A stretch of DNA of 64,000 nucleotides from Inquilinus limosus (lineage in GTDB: Bacteria > Pseudomonadota > Alphaproteobacteria > DSM-16000 > Inquilinaceae). Location of the stretch: the NCBI RefSeq assembly GCF_002195995.1, contig NZ_NHON01000002.1:58064-122063 (forward strand), written 5' to 3'. A program made the translations under genes and the position numbers. The notes beneath the pieces were generated by a model. The model was not told where the DNA came from. It saw only the letters and a list, made by a program, of their open reading frames with translations, and did not search any database. Positions 8,110-17,009 of the stretch are shown here, piece by piece; within the stretch, counting starts at the first letter, position 1; each line of letters opens with the position of its first letter.

Positions 8110-8602
8110 CAAACCAGATCTGAGATGTGAATTTGCTGAGCGCCGGCTGCGCACGGCGCCGGCCGAGAGGCTCGCGCCCGAAGCCCATCTGCGCGTCACC
8201 CAGCTGGTGTTCGGGCCGTTCTCCGGATCAGGGGTCGAATGTCGGCGGGCTGTGCCGGATCTCCGAGCAAGCCCTCGCCATCATGCGGGGCATGGCCGAC
8301 GTGCAGCAGGCCAGTTGCGACTGGGGCAACCGCGTGCCGCCCTCTGCTACATCCTCGACCAGGACCTGCGCCTCATCGGCCCGTCGCCGGCGGAAGCGGC
8401 GCAATAGCTGCAATTCCGGCTCATCGGCGTCACGGTCACGCAGCTTCGCGAGAACATCCACACCATCAATGTCGTGGCCCGGCTGATTCACTGTGCCCGG
8501 ACGGGGAGCTTCGTCGGCTTGGACGATGTCCGGTTTCGGCATGCCACGGCAATGGCCGGAAATGGCGCATGAAAGACCGGCGGCGCGGGGATCTTCGACG
8601 CA
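8110..8602 (+). other. Gene-free stretch with decayed coding sequence
   Basis: No intact gene fits this 493-bp stretch. Plus-strand translation gives protein-like pieces in different frames: AIMRGMADVQQASCDWGN (about 8280-8330), then ALCYILDQDLRLIGPSPAEAAQ, and after a stop LQFRLIGVTVTQLRENIHTI and VGLDDVRFRHATAMAGNGA. The frames change near 8336 and a stop occurs at 8405-8407. This looks like an unidentified gene broken by frameshifts. I cannot assign a family. Confidence 0.3.
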
Positions 8603-10213
8603 TCAGCCGCCGACCGGAACCCCGACCGGCAGGTCGTCCTTGCGGTCCAGCCGCTGCGCCTGCACCTGCGCATCCACGGGCAGACCCTCGATCCGCACCT
8701 CGGCCACGTCAGCGGGGTCGATGCCCTCGGGCAATGCCACCGAGACGTTGTTGCTGCTGTTGAGCCGGTTGTCGCCGATGTTGAACAGGCCGCCGGCATG
8801 GTATTTGCCCACCGTCACCACCCGCCCGTCATTCAGCACGACCTGGATGCGATCCACATCCTTGAAGTCGCTGCCCCGGCCGTCGACCAAGTTGAGGTAC
8901 AGGCGGTCGTGCGGCCGTCCCTCGTCGAGCTTGCCTTCGCGACGCATTTCCGCGGTGGACACCGTCCAGGTCCAGGGATGGTCGTTCATCAGGCTGATGG
9001 TGTTCTTGTCCGGGGTCACGATCGGCGCGCCCGAAAACGCACGATTCCGGGCGCGATGCGGATGGTCCGACGCCCAGCCGTACTGGTTGTGGCCGTTGAC
9101 GACGGTCACCACCGGGCGGCCGTTGGCATCCACCTCCCAGTGCGATGCGCCTTCGCCCAGGCTCTTGGAGTCGAACCCGACCACTTCGCCCGAACGGTCG
9201 TCCACGGTCACGCTGAACACGGATTCGTCGTCGGTGTTGCGCCCCCACTTGCCGTTGAGGCGCCCGGGCTCGGCGCCATCGCCGCCGTCCTCGTTGCTGT
9301 AGAGCACCGAGTAGCTGATCGTGGTGGTGCCGTCATCGTTGCGCCGGACCTGGGCGCCGCTGAGCAGCGGCACGTTGTTCCCGGCCTGGCCGTTGTCCTC
9401 CAGATGCACCACGGGCGCGTAGCGCGCGGCCAGCGCCGCATCGCGCTCCTGCGGACCCGATGCGTGCATGTCCAATTGCCGGGTCGACGCCCGTACGTCG
9501 CTCACCGCGCCTTGGTTGCCGGTTCCGATCGCGGTGCTGTCGCGCAGCTCGATCGTGTGGGGCCCGTCGCCGAGCGCACCGAGGTTGACGTCGACGCCTT
9601 CGGGATTCTCGCTCAGGATCGTCGCATCGGCGTAGTAGCGGCCATCGACATAGACCGACACGATGCCGGCGTTGCTGCCGTCGGTATTGCCCCAGGCAGC
9701 ACCCGAAGGGGCCTGCGCATCGATGTGCAGGATGATCGGGTTCCCGCCCGAACCGTCCACCTGCCGCGACTGCAGCAGCGGCAGCGCGCCGCCGTCCCGG
9801 ATGGCATGGACGGTCACGTCCTTGCGGCTGATGAAGCCGTCGGTCGAACCGCCTTCGGCGGCAGTGTCCAGGCCGTCGAACGCTTCATCATGCGTCACCA
9901 GGTAGTCGGCGGCAGCGCGCTGTTCCCAGGTCGCGGCGGGATTGTCGCGCACCGCGCGCAGGTCGTCGCGGCTGACGATCTGGTCGCGCGAACCGCGGTG
10001 CGCGGCGGTGTCGAACATCCCGAAGTCCCGATTCAGCACCAGGATGGCGCGGGCCTCATCCATCGGCTGCGGCGCGGACGGGATCGGCATGTCGGCGGAG
10101 GTCAAGGATCGGGCGGAGTCGAGGGCGCGATCGAACGAGGAGGTGGAACCGGCAGCAACCCTCCTCGACATTGTCGAGGGCGAAGCCGCCGCGGGAGCAA
10201 CACCGTCGGTCAT
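8603..10213 (-). CDS. Large accessory protein with EF-hand-like repeats and a C-terminal Vps62-like beta-rich domain; possible effector
   Basis: This 536-residue protein has no Sec or Tat signal. Its first 50 residues are rich in Ala, Ser and Pro and probably unfolded. Two related calcium-loop-like segments follow: FDTAAHRGSRDQIVSRDDL (about 67-85) and LDTAAEGGSTDGFISRKDV (about 115-133). A Gly/Asp-rich beta domain with VSVYVDGRYYADATILSEN comes next (about 155-235), and from about 262 a domain opening RYAPVVHLEDN, as in Vps62-like proteins. The start is well supported by CAGGAGGTCCCGCC ahead of ATG. EF-hand-like pairs of this kind occur in secreted proteins of plant-associated proteobacteria (my recollection of the family, not verified). 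The gene is flanked by decayed sequence and shows no link to neighbouring pathways, suggesting acquisition. Function is unknown. Confidence 0.6.
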   Translation of the reverse strand: MTDGVAPAAASPSTMSRRVAAGSTSSFDRALDSARSLTSADMPIPSAPQPMDEARAILVLNRDFGMFDTAAHRGSRDQIVSRDDLRAVRDNPAATWEQRAAADYLVTHDEAFDGLDTAAEGGSTDGFISRKDVTVHAIRDGGALPLLQSRQVDGSGGNPIILHIDAQAPSGAAWGNTDGSNAGIVSVYVDGRYYADATILSENPEGVDVNLGALGDGPHTIELRDSTAIGTGNQGAVSDVRASTRQLDMHASGPQERDAALAARYAPVVHLEDNGQAGNNVPLLSGAQVRRNDDGTTTISYSVLYSNEDGGDGAEPGRLNGKWGRNTDDESVFSVTVDDRSGEVVGFDSKSLGEGASHWEVDANGRPVVTVVNGHNQYGWASDHPHRARNRAFSGAPIVTPDKNTISLMNDHPWTWTVSTAEMRREGKLDEGRPHDRLYLNLVDGRGSDFKDVDRIQVVLNDGRVVTVGKYHAGGLFNIGDNRLNSSNNVSVALPEGIDPADVAEVRIEGLPVDAQVQAQRLDRKDDLPVGVPVGG

Positions 10214-10336
10214 GGCGGGACCTCCTGGTTTTTCTGTTCCGCGAGAAAGCGACGCTGGCAGCTTATACCAGTTCCTATGGAGGTCGACTCTCAGGGTGCG
10301 GGGCGGCGGCGCCCGGCGGCCCGCCAGGCCTTTCGG

Positions 10337-11023
10337 CTATGGGCTGGCCTTGCTCGTCGATGCGCCGGCGAGCAGGGTCGAGATCAGCGCGATGACCGGC
10401 GGAACCGCGAAGCACCATTCCCCGACCAGGACAAAGGCCAGGGCGGCCGCCCCGCAGCCCAGGGCGAAGGCGATGACGGCGGCCGACATCCGGGCCAGGC
10501 GGGACCGGGCCGCACCGGCCGCATCCGGCGCCACGCCGTGCAGGAGATCGGCCAGGTCGATCATGATCTGGGTCGTCGTGCCGGTCATCAGCGTGGTCGG
10601 CGGCGCGCTGGCCAGATGGATGCGGTGGACCGCGTTCTGGATCGCCATCGCCGATACCAGCACCATCCCGGTGACGATCGCCGGCCAGGCGTCGCCGTCG
10701 GGAAAGGGACCGAGCCGGATCGCCAGCGCGGCGCCGGCGGCCAGCAGGATCAGCTTGAGGACCAGCATCGCCCGCAGCGGGTTCAGCCCGGTGCCCTCCA
10801 GCCCGTAGGCCAGGGATCGGGTGCCGATGACGACGAGGCAGAAGACCGGCAGGGCCAGCAGCTTCGCCACCGCCCCGGTGGTGCCGAGCGCCACGGCCGC
10901 GCCGAAGGTGACGAAGTTGCCGGTCACATGCGCGGTGAACAGCCCCTGCAGCGCCAGGAACCCGGCCGTGTCGACATAGCCGGCATTGAGGCTGAGAATC
11001 ACCGGGAGGGTCGGTCTCATCAC
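10337..11023 (-). CDS. YoaK/DUF1275 family membrane protein
   Basis: A 228-residue protein with about six hydrophobic segments. The N-terminus LSLNAGYVDTAGFLALQGLFTAHVTGNFVTFG is the family signature (G-Y-x-D-x-x-G-F and H-V-T-G-N). No biochemical function is established for the family; a transporter role is only suspected. It starts one base after the stop codon of the outer-membrane barrel gene, so it is the last gene of the seven-gene operon beginning at 16765. A 123-bp gap separates it from the accessory gene downstream. Confidence 0.85.
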   Translation of the reverse strand: MMRPTLPVILSLNAGYVDTAGFLALQGLFTAHVTGNFVTFGAAVALGTTGAVAKLLALPVFCLVVIGTRSLAYGLEGTGLNPLRAMLVLKLILLAAGAALAIRLGPFPDGDAWPAIVTGMVLVSAMAIQNAVHRIHLASAPPTTLMTGTTTQIMIDLADLLHGVAPDAAGAARSRLARMSAAVIAFALGCGAAALAFVLVGEWCFAVPPVIALISTLLAGASTSKASP

Positions 11024-11024
11024 A

Positions 11025-12470
11025 TCACCATCCGAATTTCAGCTCGATGCCGAGATAGTCGCTGTCATGCGCGCCGGCGTGCCGCAGCGTGTCGCCGACC
11101 TGATAATGCACGGCCTCGACCGCCCCGGTCAGGTTGGCGTTGAAGGCGTAGTCGGCGCGGAACTGGCCGTAGGCGCCGGTCCAGGCGTCGCCCTGCCCGG
11201 CGGTGCCGCCGACCGGGACGTTCGGCTGGGTGTAGACCGCGTCGGCAGTGGTCTGGCGCCACAGCAGGCCGATCGCCGCCGTCAGCGACAGCCCGTCGAC
11301 CGGCTTCACCGTCACCGACGGCTTTACGTGGATCAGGTTGCTGTAGCCGGTGTAGCCGCCCAGGGTGAAGTAGTAGCCGTTCGGGAACAGCGGGTTGAAG
11401 GTGCCGAGCGTGCCGTCGCCGGGACGGGTGTCGCCGGAGGCGGCGTCGACCTGCAGGCCGATCCGTGGCTTCCACGGCGCGTCGGCGAAGGTGTAGCCGG
11501 CCCGCGTGCCGACGGCCCAGGCGGCGATCGACTTGGACCCGACCGAGCCGGTCTGCCCCATCGCCTCCAGGTCCCAGTCCAGCCCGTCGGCGGCGCCGGC
11601 GAAGCGGGCGTCGAAGATGTCGCGATGCTCGTATCCGTCGGCATCGAGGTAGTGCGCATCCTGGCGATCGTAGCGCGCGTAGTAGGCCGACAACTCCTGC
11701 GTCCCGAGCACCTGGCGTTCGACGCGCACCGTGCTGAACAGGAAGGTGTCATCCGATCGGTCGTCGAAAGGCTCGCCGTCGAAATACTGCACCGGCTGGC
11801 TGACGAAGCCGAGCACGCGCCACGGCCCGCTCTCCCAGTCCATCCAGAAGGCGTCGAAGGACTGGCGGACATTGGGGCCGTCGCGCGAGGAGACGAAGCG
11901 CTGCAGATCGAAGGCGAAATCCTGCCGGCCGATCCGGGCCTTGACCACGCCATCGCCCGCCGGGTGGGTGAATTCGAGGAAGGCGAGGCGCAGGTCGAGC
12001 GGGTTCTGGTCGACCGGCGCGATCGACCGCTTGTCGAAGGCCCGGTCATCCTCGAGCTGGACAAAGAAGCGCCAGTTCTCGTTGAAGTGCAGGTCGGCAT
12101 GGATCTGCAGCCGCTGCAGCAGGTAGCCGTCGCCCTTGCTCCCGCCGGTGCCGAAGCCTGGCGTGTCGTTGATCTCGAAGCGCTCCCGCAGGGTCGCGCC
12201 GAAGGACAGGTAGGTCTGCGGGTTGCCGGACCAGAGCGGGATGTATTTCAGGCCGTCGAAGGGTTGGGTCCGCAGCGCGGGATCGGCCAAGACCGACCAG
12301 TCCTCCTGCCAGCGGTTCATCTGGATCTTCGGCCGCGCCGCCGCCGCGTCCGGCACCTCCTGCGCCGCCGCGCCGGGCAGCAGCGCCATGGCCGCAAGCA
12401 GCCCGGCCCCGACGGCCGCGAGGGCGCGGCGGGGCCGGCCGATCATCCCTGCCGTCACCGCCTCAGCCAT
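11025..12470 (-). CDS. Alginate-export-type outer-membrane beta-barrel protein
   Basis: After a signal peptide (LAAVGAGLLAAMALLPGAAAQ) the protein has the pattern of alginate-export/porin barrels: YIPLWSGNPQTYLSFGATLRERFE, LHADLHFNENWRFFVQLED-like strands and DPLDLRLAFLE-like turns. It ends in LKFGW, the terminal aromatic typical of barrels assembled by BamA. Two starts are possible: 12470 (481 residues, 8-bp overlap with the VOC gene) or 12446 (MIGRPRRAL). It would let a solute cross the outer membrane. Since the operon also encodes an amidohydrolase and an isochorismatase-like hydrolase, a specific porin for their substrate is plausible (inference). Confidence 0.8.
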   Translation of the reverse strand: MAEAVTAGMIGRPRRALAAVGAGLLAAMALLPGAAAQEVPDAAAARPKIQMNRWQEDWSVLADPALRTQPFDGLKYIPLWSGNPQTYLSFGATLRERFEINDTPGFGTGGSKGDGYLLQRLQIHADLHFNENWRFFVQLEDDRAFDKRSIAPVDQNPLDLRLAFLEFTHPAGDGVVKARIGRQDFAFDLQRFVSSRDGPNVRQSFDAFWMDWESGPWRVLGFVSQPVQYFDGEPFDDRSDDTFLFSTVRVERQVLGTQELSAYYARYDRQDAHYLDADGYEHRDIFDARFAGAADGLDWDLEAMGQTGSVGSKSIAAWAVGTRAGYTFADAPWKPRIGLQVDAASGDTRPGDGTLGTFNPLFPNGYYFTLGGYTGYSNLIHVKPSVTVKPVDGLSLTAAIGLLWRQTTADAVYTQPNVPVGGTAGQGDAWTGAYGQFRADYAFNANLTGAVEAVHYQVGDTLRHAGAHDSDYLGIELKFGW

Positions 12471-13356
12471 GCGGGGCCGGACCATGGATCTCGGCGATGT
12501 AGCCGCCGGGGAACTCGACCATGGCTGCGCTGCGGCCGTCGGCGGTGTAGGGCGCGACCAGCACCGCCGCGCCGGCCGACCGGGCCTTGGCCAGCGTGTC
12601 CTGGAGGTCCGCCACCTCATAGCCGGTGGTCTCGAGGCCATAGGGATAGGGCAGATGGCCGTCGGTGACGAGGGCGGTCAGCCGGCCGAAGGTCGATTCG
12701 ACCCGGATCCGCCGGTAGGTGTCGCCCGGCCGGCCGATCTCGACGCCGGGCGCCTGCCTGTCGTCGGACACCAACTTGCCTTGCGAGAAGGCCAGAAAGC
12801 CGCGCAGGAAATCGTCGATGCCGTCGGGCGAAACATAGACCCGGTTCTCCGGCACGGTCTGGAACGGCGCGTAGGACGGCTTCGCCGCGTGCCAGTAGAG
12901 CTGCATGTTGATGCCGCCCGGCCACTGGATGACGGCGTCGCGGCCGATCGGGTCGGGGAAGGCGTCGACCAGCACGATGGCCCCGGCCGCCCGGGCGGAT
13001 GCCAGCGCCGCGTCCAGATCGGTGACGAGAGTGCCGGTCCGCTCGGCCCCGAACGGATACGGGATCGGCGTCGTGAAGCCGAACAGGGAGACGGTGCCGA
13101 CCGGCGTCTGCAGCAGCTGCGAGGTGGTGCGGCTCGGCGTCGGCGTCACGGTCGCCACCACCTGCTTCGTGCTCTGCCCGCCGAAGGTGGCGAGAAAGCT
13201 GGTGGCGAAGCGGTCGACATCCGCGGGCGCCACATAGACATGGGTGGTGTCGTATTGCGGGCCGACGGCGACCGGTGCGCCGGTCTCTCCGGCCCGTGCG
13301 GGGAACGCGGCCAGGATGCTCAGGCCGAGGGCCGCCGCGAGAAGCGGGATGCGCAT
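12463..13356 (-). CDS. Exported VOC/glyoxalase-like protein with two repeats
   Basis: A 297-residue protein with a clear Sec signal (MRIPLLAAALGLSILAAFPARA). It contains two similar VOC-type modules. The first has THVYVAPADVDRFATSFLATFGG, VTDLDAALASARAAGA and IQWPGGINMQLYW. The second has NRVYVSPDGIDDFLRGFLAF, VADLQDTLAKARSAGA and VEFPGGYIAEIH. Each module ends with a potential metal-ligand position, so the pair may form one active site in the periplasm. The start at 13356 begins the signal peptide. Most family members are cytosolic, so export is unusual and fits an operon with an outer-membrane porin. Confidence 0.75.
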   Translation of the reverse strand: MRIPLLAAALGLSILAAFPARAGETGAPVAVGPQYDTTHVYVAPADVDRFATSFLATFGGQSTKQVVATVTPTPSRTTSQLLQTPVGTVSLFGFTTPIPYPFGAERTGTLVTDLDAALASARAAGAIVLVDAFPDPIGRDAVIQWPGGINMQLYWHAAKPSYAPFQTVPENRVYVSPDGIDDFLRGFLAFSQGKLVSDDRQAPGVEIGRPGDTYRRIRVESTFGRLTALVTDGHLPYPYGLETTGYEVADLQDTLAKARSAGAAVLVAPYTADGRSAAMVEFPGGYIAEIHGPAPHG

Positions 13357-13382
13357 GGGAGAACTCTCTCTGGTCAACAGGC

Positions 13383-13832
13383 TCAGCTCGGACGTTTCCG
13401 GTCCCGGAGGTCGTGCCAGGCGACGAGCAGGAAGCCGCCGGCGAGGCCGAGATGCTCGAAGAAGGCGTTGGCGGCGCCGAAGCGGTCGGGCGGCGCCATC
13501 TCCCAGAACCGTAGCACCAGGAGGGTGGCCGTCAGCGTGAACCCGGCGAGGGCCAGGGCGCCGAGCCACCGCCAGACCCCGGTCAGGATCAGGACCGAGG
13601 CGCCGAGCTCCAGCAGGATCACCGCGACCGCGGCGGGGGCGGCCGGGGCGATGCCGAAATGCTCCATCTCGGCGATCGCGACCGGGAAGTCCGCGGCCTT
13701 GTTGAGCCCGCCCTGGAGGTAGGCGGCGCAGAGTCCCAGCAGCGCCAGCCACCGGGCCCAGCCCGCCCCGAGCACGGGGCGGACGGACGAGGCGGCGCGG
13801 CTCTCGATGGTCGCGAGTGCCGGCATCGTCAC
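13383..13832 (-). CDS. DoxX family membrane protein
   Basis: A 149-residue protein with four membrane helices. GGLNKAADFP and ILLELGASVLILTGVWRWLGALALAGFT match the DoxX/DoxD family pattern. Family members are associated with quinone redox or with protection against reactive species, but most are uncharacterised. The start overlaps the amidohydrolase stop codon by four bases (ATGA arrangement), showing tight operon coupling; an alternative ATG lies two codons in. Confidence 0.8.
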   Translation of the reverse strand: MTMPALATIESRAASSVRPVLGAGWARWLALLGLCAAYLQGGLNKAADFPVAIAEMEHFGIAPAAPAAVAVILLELGASVLILTGVWRWLGALALAGFTLTATLLVLRFWEMAPPDRFGAANAFFEHLGLAGGFLLVAWHDLRDRKRPS

Positions 13833-15733
13833 ACCGCCCAGCAGGCGCAGCCGAGGGCGCCCCAGAAGCTCTTCAGGTCGGAGACCGGCAGTCGGGCCGA
13901 CCAGGCCGAGGCGTGATCATGGCCGTGGATGCCGCAGCTGGCCGCGCAGCCGCAGCCCGCCGCCACCGTTTTCTGCAGGGCCGCGGAGCCGGCCTGTTCG
14001 GTGTCGCCCCAGGCCGCATAGCCGCCGAAGCGGCGCACCGGCGACCAGTCGGGCATGGCGGGCGGCGGGGCGGCCTCGTCCAGCGGGGCGAAACCGCCCG
14101 CGGCCCAGACCACCCTGCCGCCGACCATGGTCAGCTCCGAGCTGGTGTCGGCGATCTCGCTCTCGGCGCAGGCGAAGAAGTCCCGGTCGGGCACGATCAG
14201 GTCGGCCAGCTGGCCGACGGCGATACGGCCCTTGCGGCCTTCCTCATTCGAGAACCAGGTGACGTTCTCGGTCCACATCCGCAGCGCCGTCTCGCGGTCG
14301 AGGCAGTTGCGCTGCGGGGTGATCCGGAGGCCGCCGACGGTCCGGCCGGTGATCAGCCAGGACAGCGAGACCCAGGGATTATAAGAGGCGACCCGGGTCG
14401 CATCGGTGCCGGCCGAGACCTTGACGCCCGTCCCCAGCATCCGCGCCACCGGCGGCGTGGCCGCGGCGGCGCCGAGGCCGTAGCGCTCGACAAAATACTC
14501 GCCCTGATAGGCCATGCGGTGCTGCACGGCGATGCCGCCGCCCAGCGCGGCGATGCGGTCGATCGACCGGTCCGAGATCGTCTCGGCATGGTCGAAGAAC
14601 CAGTGCAGCCCCTCGAGCGGGATGTCCTGGTTCACCCGCTCGAACACGTCCAGCGCCCGGCTGATCGTCTCGTCATAGGTGGCGTGCAGCCGCCAGGGCC
14701 AGCGGTTCTCGGCCAGGATGCGGACCACGCCCTCCAGCTCGCCCTCCATCTCCGGCGGCATGTCCGGGCGGGGCTGGCGGAAATCCTCGAAATCGGCGGC
14801 GGAGAAGACCAGCATCTCGCCGGCCCCGTTGTGCCGGAAATAGTCGTCGCCCTGCCGGTAGCGCGAGGTCCGGGTCCAGTTCAGGAAGTCGTCCTTCTCG
14901 GCCTTCGGCTTCTGGGTGAACAGGTTGTAGGCGAGGCGGATGGTCAGCTGGCCTTCATCCGCCAGCGTCTGGATAACGGCATAGTCCTCGGGGTAGTTCT
15001 GGAAGCCGCCGCCGGCGTCGATGGCGCCGGTGACGCCGAGGCGGTTCAGCTCGCGCATGAAGTGCCGGGTCGAGTTCACCTGGTAGTCGAAGGGCAGCTT
15101 CGGCCCCTTGGCCAGGGTGGCGTAGAGGATCGCGGCGTTGGGCTTGGCCAGCAGCAGACCGGTCGGGGTGCCGTCGGGCCCGCGCGTGATCTCGCCGCCC
15201 GGCGGCTCCGGTGTGTCCTTGCCGTAGCCGACCGCCCGGAGGGCGGCCGCGTTCAGAAGGGCGCGGTCGTAAAGATGCAGCAGGAACACCGGCGTGTCCG
15301 GGGCGGCGGCGTTCAGCTCCTCGATCGTCGGCAGTCGCTTCTCGGCGAACTGGTGCTCGGTGAAGCCGCCGACCACGCGCACCCATTGCGGCGGCGGGGT
15401 GACGGCGACCTGCCGCTTCAGCATCGCCATGGCGTCGGCCAGCGAGCGCACGCCGTCCCAGCGCAGCTCCATGTTGAAGTTCAGGCCGCCGCGTATGATG
15501 TGCAGGTGGTTGTCGATCAGGCCGGGCAGCACCCGCCGGCCCTTCAGGTCGATGATCCGCGTCTTCGGCCCGGCCAGCGGCATCACCTCATGGTCGGCGC
15601 CGATGGCGCTGAACCTGCCGCCGGCGATCGCCACGGCACTGGCGGTCGGCCGGGCGGGGTCGAGGGTGGTGATCAGGCCGCGATGCAGGATCACGTCGGG
15701 CGCACCCGGGGCGGGCGCACGGGTCTCGGTCAT
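13829..15733 (-). CDS. Amidohydrolase family protein, YtcJ/NfdA type
   Basis: A 634-residue metal-dependent hydrolase. The metal-binding motif DNHLHIIRGG (His76 and His78) follows the strand RRVLPGLID, and later motifs include FDHAETISDRS and KVSAGTDATRV, the His- and Asp-containing strands of the barrel. Long proteins of this subfamily hydrolyse N-formyl or cyclic amide bonds. The start MTETRAPAP at 15733 has AGGAGAG about 6 bases upstream. The C-terminus carries a short cysteine-containing tail (CGCAASCGIHGH, then CACW) that is uncommon and might bind a metal. There is no signal peptide, so it is cytoplasmic. It is the third gene of the LysR-linked operon. Confidence 0.85.
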   Translation of the reverse strand: MTETRAPAPGAPDVILHRGLITTLDPARPTASAVAIAGGRFSAIGADHEVMPLAGPKTRIIDLKGRRVLPGLIDNHLHIIRGGLNFNMELRWDGVRSLADAMAMLKRQVAVTPPPQWVRVVGGFTEHQFAEKRLPTIEELNAAAPDTPVFLLHLYDRALLNAAALRAVGYGKDTPEPPGGEITRGPDGTPTGLLLAKPNAAILYATLAKGPKLPFDYQVNSTRHFMRELNRLGVTGAIDAGGGFQNYPEDYAVIQTLADEGQLTIRLAYNLFTQKPKAEKDDFLNWTRTSRYRQGDDYFRHNGAGEMLVFSAADFEDFRQPRPDMPPEMEGELEGVVRILAENRWPWRLHATYDETISRALDVFERVNQDIPLEGLHWFFDHAETISDRSIDRIAALGGGIAVQHRMAYQGEYFVERYGLGAAAATPPVARMLGTGVKVSAGTDATRVASYNPWVSLSWLITGRTVGGLRITPQRNCLDRETALRMWTENVTWFSNEEGRKGRIAVGQLADLIVPDRDFFACAESEIADTSSELTMVGGRVVWAAGGFAPLDEAAPPPAMPDWSPVRRFGGYAAWGDTEQAGSAALQKTVAAGCGCAASCGIHGHDHASAWSARLPVSDLKSFWGALGCACWAV

Positions 15734-15820
15734 CGGGATCTCTCCTGTGCGAAGGCGGGCGGCCGCCCCGGATGGGGTGGGCCGCGACACGGGCGGAGTC
15801 GGGGAGCGGCCGAGCCGCGG

Positions 15821-16081
15821 CTATCCCTCGGCGCGATCCGGCGGCTGGCCGCCCTTCGGCAGGTGCCCGAACATGTGCGGCTTCACCTGGTGGAGCCAGG
15901 ACACCACCGTCGGCTCCCGGCCCCACAGGCTCCTGACGATCGGCGGGATCTGTTCGCCGAGGAGCATGCCGAGAAGCCCGATCAGGGCGACCACCGGCGG
16001 CGCCGGCGAGCGCACGTTGAGCACCGCGTAGATGACGCCGACGAGGATCCCGACGGCGAGCGACACCAGATAGAGCTTCAT
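15821..16081 (-). CDS. XapX domain small membrane protein
   Basis: An 86-residue protein with two hydrophobic segments: LYLVSLAVGILVGVIYAVLN, then the family-defining RSPAPPVVALIGLLGMLLGEQ (XapX/DUF1427). The start at 16081 is preferred over the ATG two codons earlier because GAAGAGGA then has normal spacing. It lies between the isochorismatase-like gene and the amidohydrolase gene on the same strand. The family was named from a xanthosine-uptake locus but its biochemical role is unknown. Confidence 0.85.
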   Translation of the reverse strand: MKLYLVSLAVGILVGVIYAVLNVRSPAPPVVALIGLLGMLLGEQIPPIVRSLWGREPTVVSWLHQVKPHMFGHLPKGGQPPDRAEG

Positions 16082-16117
16082 GGCCATTCCTCTTCGGCGA
16101 GCGGGCGGGACAGCGGC

Positions 16118-16765
16118 TTACGCGGCCGCGCCGGCCTCGCTGGCGTGCTCGCCGAGCGCCCATTTGGAGAAGCGGATCTGGATGCCGTAGGGCGAATGGG
16201 CCTTGATGATCTCCATGCACCCGTCATAGGTCTCCACCCGGGCCCAGTCCTGCTGCAGCTCGAACAGGTACTGCAGCGAGGTGATCGGCACCGCGCCGGC
16301 CTGGATCATCCGCTCCATCGACCGGGTGTGGGCTTCCGGAGAGATGTCGCCGCAGGCGTCGGCCGGCACGTAGATCTCGAACCCCTCCTTCAGCATGTCG
16401 AGGGTCGGAAACAGCACGCAGGCCTCGGTCCACAGCCCGGCGACGACGATCTTCTTCCGTCCGGTGGCGTGGACCGCCTTGCGGAAATTGGCGTCGAGCC
16501 AGGAGTTCATCGAGGTGCGGTCGATGATGTCGTGGCCGGGGAACAGGTCGGTGACCTCCGGCATGAACGGGCCGGAGAAGCTCTTCTCGGCCACCGTCGA
16601 GATCACGGTCGGGATCTTGAACAGCTTCGCCGCCTTGGCCAGGATCTGGACGTTGTTGAACGGCACCAGCCGGTCGTGCGACTGCACGCCCTGATACATG
16701 GCCGGCTGATAGTCGATCAGGGCGATGGCGCTGTTCTGCGGGGTGAGCATATCGAGCTTGGACAT
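16118..16765 (-). CDS. Isochorismatase-like cysteine hydrolase (YcaC group)
   Basis: A 215-residue protein with the isochorismatase fold: IALIDYQPAM gives the catalytic Asp18 and GLWTEACVLFP the nucleophile Cys116. The central segment DRTSMNSWLD and the A-C-V-L-x-P pattern match YcaC-type hydrolases, whose substrates are often unknown amides. The start MSKLDMLTP at 16765 gives family length; the longer reading to 16900 has no support. It is the first gene of the operon, 244 bp downstream of the LysR gene on the same strand. Confidence 0.85.
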   Translation of the reverse strand: MSKLDMLTPQNSAIALIDYQPAMYQGVQSHDRLVPFNNVQILAKAAKLFKIPTVISTVAEKSFSGPFMPEVTDLFPGHDIIDRTSMNSWLDANFRKAVHATGRKKIVVAGLWTEACVLFPTLDMLKEGFEIYVPADACGDISPEAHTRSMERMIQAGAVPITSLQYLFELQQDWARVETYDGCMEIIKAHSPYGIQIRFSKWALGEHASEAGAAA

Positions 16766-17009
16766 AGGTCTTCCTCTGCCGGAAATCGGACATTGAAAGG
16801 CTGCGAGAGGACGACCTCGATCGAGGACGGTCCGGCCTCGCCGCCATCGCGGCATGTTCAGGGAGAGGGCCGCAGAGATCGCAGCCCCGGGCCGGCGCAA
16901 AGGATCGTCACCCCTCGCGCCGCGGCATCAGACTAGCCGAGCTGGTCGGAACCGCTGAGGACAACCGCTTTCCGGCCTGCAAGGCGAGTTTGCGGAATCG
17001 CCTATATCG

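Noticed and set aside
13817-16936. A 1039-residue plus-strand open frame antisense to the amidohydrolase operon
   Set aside because: No domain, ribosome site or plausible composition; the minus-strand genes beneath it have clear motifs and signal peptides.
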